Below, in pieces: positions 48,837 to 59,586 of a stretch of DNA of 64,000 nt. This DNA is from Hypericum androsaemum. Its lineage: Eukaryota; Streptophyta; Magnoliopsida; Malpighiales; Hypericaceae. The notes under the pieces were generated by a model, which was not told the origin of the DNA, made no database searches, and saw only the letters and a program-made list of their open reading frames with translations. How positions within the stretch are numbered: the first letter of the stretch is position 1; each line of letters starts with the position of its first letter. The position numbers and the translations under genes are program-made. The stretch lies in assembly GCA_963995505.1 (NCBI GenBank), contig OZ023187.1:937501-1001500 (forward strand), given 5' to 3'.

Positions 48837-51800
48837 ATCAACAACGTGAACGCTGAGGTTACGGTTGTGAAGGCTAGCGGCGCTGAGGCTGTGATGCCGG
48901 TTCTAAGAAACCGAATATCGTTTTCCTTATTTGAAAAATCGGATAAGTTCAAGGGTAGTAACTTGAAGAGGTGGCAATTGTTCTTCATGACTACATTGAA
49001 CTTGACCCGATATTTCAAATAGAATATACCTGAGGAGGATGTTGGAAATCTTCATAAGACTCTTATCCATCAATGATGTCATCCAAGTTGGGATGGTAGT
49101 TTGGAAAATTACCGCAAACTTGGAAGGACTCCAAGATGTACCTCAAATACAAGAGGAATATGGTAAGTCTCGAGGACCTTTTGAGAAGGTTGCGCATCGA
49201 GCAAGATAACCGAAAGGTTGAGAAGAAACCAAATGACATGGTTGCCAAGGCCAATTTGGCAAGGTTGGTGGGAGCTCCCGTGGGAATAAGCAGAAATGCT
49301 TTAATAATCCCAAGAGAGCTGCTCAGGATAAAAGTTTCACCAACGCTTGCATTATTTGTATGAATTCGGCCATAGAGCTAATGATTCTACGAAACCTCAG
49401 GCCGCTGAGAGTAGAGGTGTTCAATGAAAAGGACAAGAAGCCCACACATACTAATGTTGCTAAGGCTAGCTTGAGTTCTGATCTTGATGACGTGGATCTC
49501 ACATGTGGTATGTCCGAAGTGAATCTTGTTGGTAGGTGGACACTGGGGTCACACGCCAAATTTGTGCGAACAAATGGAATGCTAGTTGGCAAGGGCGATT
49601 TGTCAAATGACCTTTTCAAGGTGAGTGTACTGACTTTAGCCTTTAAGACAAGGTGTGCAATAAATTGATTGAGGTGCGACCTGCGAGGTTAGCACTAGTA
49701 CATTTGTAATGAATGTTGGGAAGAATGCAAATTTTGCATATTCTCGTGAGTCATTACAATTGTGGATTGGTGGATTAGGTCATGTGAATTATAAGTCTTT
49801 ACAAAGGCTTATGTCACTAAACCTATTACCCAAGTCAACATCGATCATAAATACAAGTGCGAGACTTGATCGATGATTGTATAAGAGATTGCTATGTCTA
49901 CTTGATGAGAAGTAAAGACAAAGCAATAGATTTACTCATTCACCATAAGAATGAAGTCGAGAAACAACTTGGGAAGAAGATCAAGAATCTTCGAAGTTGT
50001 GGGGGGAAGCTGTGCTTTCGGCCAACTATGTGCTCAATACAGTACTGCACAAAAGGTTGGATAAAACACCTTACGAATTATGGAAAGGTCATGCGCCTAG
50101 CTATAAATTCCTGAGGGTTTGGGGATGTCTTGCTAAGGTTCTGATCCCACCTCCTAAAAGGACGAGGATAGGACCCAAGACGGTAGATTGTGTGTTTATC
50201 GGTTATGCACAAGACAGTGCTGCATATCGATTCTTGGTACACAAGTCAGATAACTCTGATGTCCACGTAAATACTATCATTGAAGCTAGGGATGCTTCAT
50301 TCTTTGAGGAAATCTTTCCTCACATAGCTCGAACTAGAGTTGGCCATCAAGTTGACCAAAGTGGGAGCAATGTGGGGGGAGAGGAACCTCAAGATGAAGT
50401 AGAAGAGCCTAGACGTGGGAAAAGGGCTAGGAAAGAAAAGTCCTTCGGATCAGATTTCCTAATATATCTGTTAGAAAAGGATCCAATAACCTACAAAGAA
50501 GCAATGTCCTCTACAAACTCTGCTCTTTGGAAGGAAGCGGTCAATAGTGAGATAGAGTCTATCTTACACAATCACACTTGGGAACTAGTAGATCTACCTC
50601 CGGGTAGTAAACCACTGGGCCATAAGTGGATCTTCAAAAAGAAGATGAAGCCTGATGGTACAGTGGATAAGTACAAGGCGAGACTTGTTGTTAAAGGTTA
50701 CAAGCAAACTGAGGGTGTTGATTATTTTGACACATATGCTCCTGTTTCCAGGAAAACGTCTATTAGGTTAGTCATAGCCTTGGCGGCTTTGTTTAACCTA
50801 GAGATCCATCAAATGGATGTGAAGACGGCCTTCCTTAATGGAGATTTGGAAGAGGAGATTTACATGGAACAACCCGAAGGGTTTGTGGTTCCAGGTAAAG
50901 AACATAAGGTGTGTAAACTTGTAAAATCCTTGTATGGACTAAAACAAGCACCTAAACAATGGCACGAAAAGTTTGATAGTGTAATGCTATCTAACGGGTT
51001 TCAGATAAACCAATGTGATAAATGTGTCTACGTGAAAGGAGATGATAACGACTATGTGATAATTTGTCTCTACGTAGATGACATGTTGATCGTGGGTAAT
51101 AATGATAATATCAAAATTACCAAGAAAATGTTGTCACAAAATTTCGACATGAAAGACTTGGGACAAGCTGATGCAATACTTGGGATAAAAATCTCCAAGA
51201 CTTCAGAAGGTTACGCGCTTTCCCAAGGTCACTATGTCGAAAAGATACTTGACAAATTTGATAAGGATAGCAATGTAATTGCGAGAACTCCTATGGAAGT
51301 GATGTCGAGTCTCTGCAAGAATCGCGGAGAGAGTGTGAGACAACTAGAATATTCTAGAGTTATAGGCAGTCTAATGTACCTCATGGACTGTATTAGACCA
51401 GATATTGCAAACTCGGTAAACAGATTGTCGAGATATACGAGTAATCCCAATGATGAACATTGGAAAGCGATAGTTAGAGTCCTTAGATACCTAAGATACA
51501 CTGCTAACTATGGATTACACTATACGAGACATCCAGCCGTTCTGGAAGGGTATTCAGACGCGAACTGGATCTCGGACTCCAAGAATATAAAATCCACGAG
51601 CGGATACATATTTACAATTGGAGGAGCAGCGGTCTCGTGGAGATCATGCAAACAAACTTGCATTGCTAGATCAACTATGGAGTCAGAATTCATAGCGTTG
51701 GATCTAGCAGCTGAAGAGGTGGATTGGCTCCGAACTTTTTTGGAGGATATCCCGATGTGGTCAAAACCAGTGCCTCCCATTAGCGTGCACTGTGATAGTC

Positions 51801-52019
51801 AATCAGCTATTGGAAGAGCACAAAAATAATGTGTATAATGGAAAGTCTAGACACATACGTCGTAGACATAAATCCGCGAGAACGTTATTGAGAACGGGTG
51901 TGATATCTTTAGACTATGTAAAGTCAAAAGAGAACATCGCGGATCCATTAACTAAGGGTCTAACGAGAGACCAAGTTGAGGTATCATCGAGGGGAATGGG
52001 ATTAAAGCCCACGAAATGA
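48837..52019 (+). pseudogene. Gag-pol remnant of copia element C
   Basis: Gag traces at 48837-49680 (KFKGSNLKRWQLFFMTTLNL, then stop; no clean zinc knuckle). The N-terminal half of integrase is almost all deleted (49857-49990 remains). From 49997 to 51829 a 610-codon frame covers the integrase end ([23 protein letters not shown]), reverse transcriptase ([35 protein letters not shown]) and most of RNase H ([25 protein letters not shown]). One extra A in the run at 51822-51826 shifts the frame; the rest (NGKSRHIRRRH, ADPLTKGLTRDQV) is read at 51837-52019. It cannot make a working integrase. Confidence 0.9.
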
Positions 52020-52618
52020 CCTAAACCCATGATGGCAACCCAACCTGGATCGTAAATCCCGATCTGCAGGTTCAAAGGGACAACCGAATTGTGAGGCTAG
52101 GATCGAACAAAGCACTCGGGAAATTGAGTTCCTTACCTATTCCTATGATGAAAGAGTGATAGACCTGTCCATTGGGAGGTTAAGCTTTAAGCTTTTAATG
52201 ATCTTTATACTTCGAGTATATATAAGTGGGGTATGGCAGGATACTCCTTATAAGAGATCACCTATGTCGAATGTGAAGGGGCCGCTTCTATGAGATGAGT
52301 TAAGGGCTAAATCTCTAGAGCATTCGATGAAGTTTCCAAGGCAGTCCAGGGCCAAAATGGATAACAACGAAAGGACCGAGTAGTGGTTTGAGAAGGGGTT
52401 GTGTGAGTACCTTTGTCTTGGTATACATAAAACGCCGAACAGTTCAAGGCATCGCGTCCACTGGTTGGCAAGTATATCCGAAGGTATTTCACTAAGGAAG
52501 GTTCAAGGCTTTCAACCACCTTTCCTAATGCAACTAATTCTCGCAGAACTCCAAGTTGCATGTAGCATTGGTAGGCTCATATCATAACATATCAGCCAAT
52601 TGCATTCATGTGGGGGAT

Positions 52619-53503
52619 TGTTGGAGAATTGGATTTTTAATCCATCGAGGAGGTTGGCCCAACATATATGTGTATGTTGGGTTTGGGCCTAAGAGAATAA
52701 TTAGAAAGAGAATTCTAATTAAATATAATTTCTTAGGAACTTTGAGCTAATGCAGGTCACGCCAATTGGTTTTGGGTGTCATATGATATATGCGAAACAC
52801 GTTGAGAAAGTTTCGTAACGATGAATGACACTTGCGGAAAATCAATTCTCAGTGTGAATGAAAATTGGCTTCAAAGTGATGTGGGTTTTATCGGTCGTCA
52901 TGAGTTCGAGATTTATGACTCTGGTAACCGCTCATTTATTGACCGTGGTTAATAGGGAGCGTTAATGGCTGTAACCGCTCATTTATTGACCATGGTTAAT
53001 AGGGGATTAATGACTGCCATTATTCCAGAATTAAATGGGGTCTCAAATCCTCCCTATAAAAGGGGACCTCCTCGTCTCATTTGAAATACACCAAAAACTC
53101 ACTTAGAGTTTTACTCTCCTCTCTTCCCCTTAGCATAGGCATTCTCATTTGCATAGTATCGGGGTTCTACACCACTAAAGGTTCGAAAGGTGTTCAATAG
53201 TGCTTCCTATTGTTCACGTGATTGGGCGTTGTACCTTGGGAACTCTCTTACCCATGGAGGCCTGAAGCTATAAGGCGGGTAATAAGAGTTTAAGGACACA
53301 CGGCTTGCTGTGGCCTCGTCCAGGATTAAATCCGAATTCGTGACGATCAAAGAGGAGGGCAATCTGGAGTCTCCTACCTTGGAAAAGACGATATTCACAC
53401 TTTGCTCAAAGTGTGGTTGTAAGTTATCTCTTACACTCGTTTATTATTGTGTTTACGATTTATATATGGTCAAACCATAGTTTATTTACTAATATTTCCA
53501 ACA
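52619..53503 (+). repeat. 3' LTR of copia element C
   Basis: 885 bp, same length as the 5' LTR and differing at one position seen (near 53296). Confidence 0.92.
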
Positions 53504-53965
53504 GTCTACTATATACTAAACAATTGAAATCAATTAACGTGCAAGATAAAAAAAAATTACTTACTTCTTGTCTCCTTCCAGGTCTTCAATATCTTTTAGT
53601 GCAGCAGCGCCAACTATAAATAATGTGGAAAATATTGCGAGAAATATTTGTTACAGGCTGCACCATACCACAATTAATGAAATGTGAAGTTAAAATGCAA
53701 GAAAATCAATCATCCTTCCAATTTATGTGTGAGATTATAAAATGCACTTATCAATCTCATAAATGAGTTTGATATATATATATATATAATTTTTGGTTAA
53801 AACCATTTGTATACTTAGTAGGTCGACTATTCTAGAATTGAATCAATTAGGGACAAAACTCTTCCAATACATAAACACCGTTGCATTTCTAAACTTTCGA
53901 ATTCGAGACTTCTTAGTTAAATTACAACAATTCGATAAATACTTGTTGCTATATATATATTTCAT

Positions 53966-54502
53966 TGTTGGGTACGAAGCCTGAGTATCTATGCAGGCGT
54001 TTTGTTCGAGTGAAGATAAAGCAGCAAGATTAATTGGTTGAAACACAAAATGACGCGTATGCGTCAAAGGAGCAAGCGTGCGCGTCCTAGGTGCAAGCGT
54101 ATGCGTACAAAGGGCAAGCGTACTTGCCTGTAAATCAAAATTAATCGTACGGTACAAAGGGCAAGCGTACGCTTATTGCCCGTAACACAAAATTAAGCGT
54201 GATCGTACAAAGGGCAGGCATACACATGCAAGCAGGTTACGCGTGTAGGGCAATATCGGCAAAAAGAAGCAGCTTAGCTTGTTCTGGACTCTACAACGAG
54301 ATTATGATTTAGTCCAATTATAAATACCCATAAATTCCAATATAATCGGTGTTGTAGTATGATAAAAAGAAAACTTAGTAGAAAAATCCCAGTTTAATAG
54401 CACCCCGAAACTTAATATTGACAAATTAGTTCATCAAATATCGTGTTTCTTTCTTTCTTTCGTTCTTTCAATCTTTCTCATATAAGTGCAATTCTAACCT
54501 CA
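53966..54502. mobile_element. Solo-LTR-like insertion with GC-rich 20-bp repeats
   Basis: Starts TGTTGGGTACGAAG and ends CTAACCTCAACA, with a TATAAATACCC box near 54320. About 54050-54220 holds four imperfect copies of GTACAAAGGGCAAGCGTACG. It is absent from intron 6 of prenyltransferase copy 1. Flanking pentamers do not match clearly, so the borders are tentative. Confidence 0.45.
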
Positions 54503-55950
54503 ACAACTATAAGTATTTCGATAAAAGCATAACAAGAGAAAAATATTCAAGAGCACCTCAATTGAAATGGAAGTCCCATTATGGTTTTTGCTAAAGCCGC
54601 CGCACATAGATTAAATACACACCCTCGATCCTGCATGAAGCCACTAATAAGTTAGGAAAATTTTTGTTCCAAATAAATAGGTAAATTTAAAATTAATACC
54701 CAGGAGCAATAGTTTTTTTTTCTCTAGGACGCAATAGTTCGAAATCTACAAAAGAAAAACCATCACCTCTATTTGTTTTTTAATTTAAAATGTGAAGTAT
54801 AAGACAATGATTAGTTAGATAATCATCTGATTGATTATGCATTTCTAGTTGTGTGTTAAAATATACATCTAACAAAAATAACTATATAGTTCTTTCATAT
54901 TTGTATCCAAGTTCACCACTCTTACAACTAGTATTAAAGTAGAAAATATTTATATTTAATTTTATTGTGAAATTATAATGTACAAGTATAAAAATCATAA
55001 TTTAACCACTGTTTAATTTTTTTTGACAAAGATCATTTTTTGCCGTCTATCCAACAAAAAATTGATTGGTCTGATCGATTGAACCGGTAAGTCAATGTCA
55101 TTAACCAGCTATTGAAACAGATGTCAGGTTTAGAGTCAAAATGATGAGGAGTTGCCCTTAATTTATGGTCAAATTAGTCCGACTGTTAACCAAACCATAT
55201 TTTTTAAATCCATGATTAAAAGAAGAAAATGTATCTAATATGGAAGTAGTACTTACAAAAGCACAAAAGAAAATTGCACCAATAGTCGATCTCTTAATGG
55301 AAAATGGAGGAACGGAATATAATGATCCCAAGACCAAGTGGCACAACACATATGCAATTACCGAACCCGATTTTAAAAGTACGGAAACTGCGATGCCAAT
55401 AATTATGAAACTTATCACCAATATCCATGCAGATCGAATTGATAATGCTCCCGAAGCTAATGGATAATGAGGTTTGTTAATTCTGTAAAATTAACAAATC
55501 AGAAAAAAATCATTAGTTTTATGAGTGGAGCCAAATATACTTTAATAGTGATAATTAGGTACGTACTTATCAATTTCGATATCGTAAATTTGATTGATGC
55601 CACTTGTGAAACCCTCTGAGGAAAGCATAGCAATAACAACAGCCATTGTCCTTAGAAGTAGAGTCCAATTGGACAGCTTTACTAATTGAGCATTCTCCAT
55701 CCAAGTTCTTAAGGATACACCGCTGCATGACCCAAATATTTATATTTTATTGTTATGTTACAAAAAATTAACTTAAATACCTACTAATGGAGTACGCCAA
55801 TTTGGCCCCTACTTAAGAAATATTGACAAGTCGACTCTATTGATTAGTATGAGGTGCAACAATTGATAAAAACGGGATAGAGTGTCTTCTCATATCGTTT
55901 TATAAATCGTAAATTATAATTTAAAGTATCAGTCATAAATATAAAAACTG

Positions 55951-56054
55951 TAATTATTATTATTGGGCCTGAACAGGTGGTTACCTAAGTTGTAGATTAT
56001 GTATAGATGTATACATAATCTACATAACCACTTATTCAGGCCGAATAATTATTA
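55951..56054. repeat. 104-bp foldback element in intron 3 of prenyltransferase copy 2
   Basis: Arms GGGCCTGAACAGGTGGTTA and TAACCACTTATTCAGGCC pair through GTAGATTATGTATA/TATACATAATCTAC to a 4-base loop. It lies in a roughly 400-bp stretch absent from the short intron 3 of copy 1. Confidence 0.8.
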
Positions 56055-57365
56055 AAATACCTTCGCTAGAAACGTTTAGCGGTGATTTGTTAAAATTCAA
56101 TAAGTAATGGTGCACCAGCCTAAATATAGTATATTGGTGCAATCCAAAATATGATGCAGTAGCCAAATTAAATTAGATAAATTTGAGGAGTTAGTTGCTT
56201 ACGCGAGTCCCACAAGGGTCGTGTAGAATATAAGGTCTCAAGAATCTTTTCAGTATGTCTAAGACTGCCAATACTTTAGTGGGAAATGAATCAGATTTAT
56301 CTGCAGAAGCCTTCATAAAAACAATCCAACGTGTTAAATTAAAATACGACACAACTATCAAACTCTATTTAGAAAAATTTGTCAACATGGCTGAGTGATC
56401 TAAAGCGCCATAAATCAAGTTTATTCACAAAAAAGTTCTATTTAAAAATTACTATTTCAATGATATTTTTTCTTCAATATGTTAGACTCGAATCTAAATA
56501 CTTTTTTAAGAATTTAACTATCAAAATAAGTTGGAAAAAAATTAATTTATGGACTGCAAAATAATTGCTTACCTCTGTACGTGTACGTGTAAGAGCACAA
56601 ATTGGTCGGTTTCCAGTTGGGGCCCACAAACACCCTCCCTTAGTGGCAAGTGGGCCCCGACCATGTCCGAGTATTTTTGCTGCTTTGACCCCACCGCTAT
56701 GGGCTGTCAAGCACGCAACTTCCCGCGTCCAGTTGCCCCCACCCTAATTTTTCTCATAAGTAAAATTTTATTAATAATCCAAAACAATATAACAGACCTA
56801 AACAGAAACGAAAAAGTGGAAGGGGACAAACAGAGGAAGGAATACATGATCTAGTTCCACCAATGAAAAAAATTCACTCACTTTACGAAATATAAGCATG
56901 ATTAATTTAGATATAAATTATGTAAAATTTAAAAGATGTCAAAATTATTCCTACTAATAATTCTGGGAATTATATTGAAAGTCACATGGCACGTACCTTG
57001 TTCCTCGGAACAACTTTTGTGAAGCTATTATTGGTGACTCGAAAAATCCCCGCATTTGAACCAAGAGGAGATGTAAGTGAGAGTTCCATTAACAGCGATT
57101 ATTATTATCTAAGAGCAGAAAATAAATGGTGGTTTAAGGGGAAAGTCATATAAATGAACGGCTTAAATAGCCTAAATTTCAGGTCGTTAATTTTTTTGGC
57201 CGGAGTTTGGAAAATTAAGAAATGAGTGATGCATGCTACGCACGACGTAATAATTTATTGGTTTAAGTCTAGTTGTTTTGTTTTTTTTATACACCACTAT
57301 TTTGTGGTTTTAAATTCTCGGACTAGATGACAGATGTCTTAGCTGAATGATAATCAAGTGACACA

Positions 57366-57692
57366 TGTTAACTCCGGTTACTTGAGTTATCCTATCACAT
57401 ATTTATAAAAAAAATTATCATATCACATCACTAATTTTATGAGTATGTCATGCTACCTCACTAATTTTATTTGTGTGATATGTCAATTCACTAATTTGAG
57501 AGAAAAGTGGACAAATTTGATAGAATTCAGATTCAATTCTTGACTGGAATGAGATCGGCAGAGTTAGATCGGGAGTCACCAATATGCCGAATTACTGATG
57601 TGGCATGCTACGAGTATAAAATTAGTGATGTGACATGAGATGCGAAAAAAATTAATGACGTAGCATGATAACTCGTGTAACTGGAATTAGCA
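57366..57692. mobile_element. MITE upstream of prenyltransferase copy 2
   Basis: Left TGTTAACTCCGGTTACTTGA and right (read inward) TGCTAATTCCAGTTACACGA are terminal inverted repeats, followed by paired CATCACTAATTTTAT blocks. No coding capacity. Target duplication not resolved. Confidence 0.6.
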
Positions 57693-58162
57693 AATATCAT
57701 TAGGTTGTGAGCGAGGTAGTATGTCAAAGCTTGAAATCATAAGATACTAAAGTAAACTTTAACTTAATTTTTTTAGAAACTAATAATTTTTTATTTGATA
57801 TAAATCATACGGGATCTACAATTGCTGATCTCAGGTTACAATAATGATAACTCTCCTCGAAAATCTTGTTTAAAATGATATAAAGATCCGCACTTTTGTG
57901 AAAAAATGTTACACTAAGTTGGAAAAACCATTACAGTACATATTATACTAGTCAAAAGATATTTAGTTTAACTACAGAAAGATAAAAATTCATGAAAGTC
58001 AAATATTAAAATCTTTGCGGATGTAACTATTGGTATAAATTTTACCTAAATAAAAGACCTATTTTACTCAAAAGCATATAACGTCAAAGCTGTAAAAGTG
58101 GATGCGTAATGTTACATAAAGTTGTAAAATTCGAAAACTAACTTTTTGGATCACTTAAATAA

Positions 58163-59578
58163 GGGCAAATTACTCTCAAGTCCCTGACCTTTGGTCACCC
58201 TCCTTCTAGAGTCCCTAATTTTTGGAAAATGATTGTACCGTCCCTAAGTTTTGATGATAATAGACCCTCGAGTCCCTAGAGCCAGAATATTCCTTTTTTT
58301 CTAGTGAACCCCACTGAAAATGATCAAAATGTCCTCCCCACCAAAAAAATTAAAAAAATATCTTTCCTTCCCCTTCATCTTCCTCCTCTCACCTTCAACC
58401 AAAATCTAAACTAAAAAATAAATCAAAACATATTTAATGAGAATCAAAACTAATTCGAAATTTTAATTACCCATCTCCCCCTATAGACCTAATCATCGTC
58501 ATCATCACATCATGCACATAAGAAACCGACTTCAACAAGCAAACAAAAAATACACTCCCAAACCCTAATTCTTCAACTGCCGGAGTCTGAGATTCCAGCG
58601 ACGTCGAACCAACCTCGGCTCCGTTGTCGGTCAAATCCACTTGAAGCAAAAATCCCTCGCTCCCTAGGATGAGCTCCGACTGAATTTTTGCATTGAGGAG
58701 GGCCTCGAAGGCCTCCTGGCGTCCATCCACGTCACGTCGATGCCAAGTTCTTCCTTTCGTTCATCGTAAACACAAACTAATATCACCGTCCCACGAATCA
58801 ATAAAAAAATGTAACATAAAAAGAGCGGTGTTGAGCTTCTTTAGGAAGAGATTGAAGCTGGGTTCCAGGAAGAGATCGAAGTAAGAAGATTTGCTGGATT
58901 CGACGGGACCTAGATTGGAATTCGCAATTGGGTCGCTAGAAAAACTAAAAAGGAGCGATCTTTCAGGGGTTCCAGGAGGTGGGTCGGTGGCGGAGGAGGA
59001 GGAGAAGAAGGGGTGGAGCGAGGAAGACTTGGTGGGAGGCGGTGGCGGGGTTCATCGGAAGGTACAAGGTGGATAGTGTGATTAGGAAGGCTTAGGTGAT
59101 GGGGGAGATGAAGGAAGCCGGGAACGATGTTGGTACTCGATTAGAACGGCGACGGAGCTGGAAATGATGACAGAGCCGGTGGTTCGAGTGGCAGCGTATC
59201 AAGTATTCGGCCACCCAATCCTTCACTTGCTTATTATCATCCTCTTCCGCCACCGATCCATAGAAGGTTTCGTTTCTTAATTTTGATTTTACTATCAGGT
59301 CTCGTGTCTTGATTTCAATTTGATTAAAATTGATTTTCTTCGCAGGGAAGAAGACCAGGGAAGATGCGAGGGAAGAAGATCATCTGGATTTTTTTTTGCG
59401 GGGGTCAGACATTTTGATTATTTCAAGTGGGATTCACAGGAGAAAAAGAAATATTCTGGTTTCAGGGATCCGAGATTCTATTATCATCAAAACTTAGGAC
59501 GGGACAATCATTTTCCAAAAGCCAGAGACCCTAGGGAGAGGGTGACCAAAGGGCAGGGACTTGAGAGTAATTTTTTTT
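58163..59578. mobile_element. Mutator-like element with GC-rich cargo
   Basis: Left end GGGCAAATTACTCTCAAGTC; right end ...GACTTGAGAGTAATT then a T run. TIRs of about 115 bp carry GGTCACCCTC and GTTTTGATGATAATAGA, as in the element at 27890-34208. Flanks TTAAATAA (58155-58162 and 59579-59586) match. The interior, 58560-59330, is GC-rich with plus-strand frames at 58693-59076 (Gly/Glu-rich); no family is recognised. This is a Pack-MULE-like structure. Confidence 0.8.
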
Positions 59579-59586
59579 TTAAATAA

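Larger units (their letters stand above)
46635..53503 (+). mobile_element. Copia element C, very recent insertion
   Basis: A 6,869-bp element in intron 7 of prenyltransferase copy 2. LTRs 46635-47519 and 52619-53503 are each 885 bp; by eye they differ at one base (GGGCACACGG versus GGACACACGG). Target duplication GTCTA at 46630-46634 and 53504-53508 is perfect; copy 1 near 24290-24305 is the empty site. A polypurine tract (ATGTGGGGGAT) precedes the 3' LTR, and a TATAAAAGG box lies at about 47073. Despite the fresh LTRs the coding interior is badly degraded, so it was probably mobilised in trans. Confidence 0.93.
42060..57089 (-). pseudogene. UbiA aromatic prenyltransferase copy 2, inactivated
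   Basis: All eleven exons of copy 1 are recognisable: 56997-57089, 56573-56743, 56203-56310, 55567-55722, 55257-55482, 54557-54630, 53565-53657, 46140-46194, 45874-45936, 42198-42230, 42060-42134. Exon 3 is 108 rather than 110 bp: a net 2-bp loss before the donor (CGACCCTTGTGGGACTCGC) throws exon 4 out of frame, to a stop in the same exon. Exon 7 has a nonsense change, CAA to TAA (53653-53651). Exon 8 is 55 rather than 118 bp through in-frame losses of 15 and 48 bp, the latter removing most of a membrane helix. Motif 1, in the ancestral frame, is the canonical NQIYDIEID, and motif 2, KDIEDLEGD, is intact. Introns carry four or more insertions. Start ([12 protein letters not shown]) and stop are preserved. 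Confidence 0.9.

Noticed and set aside
56320..56345. Loss of the exon 3 acceptor in prenyltransferase copy 2 (ACAG to ACAC)
   Set aside because: Phase analysis shows the real acceptor in both copies lies further downstream, so this change is in the intron.
58693..59076. Plus-strand frames within the Mutator-like element as transposase
   Set aside because: Gly/Glu- and Arg-rich low-complexity translations with no transposase motif.
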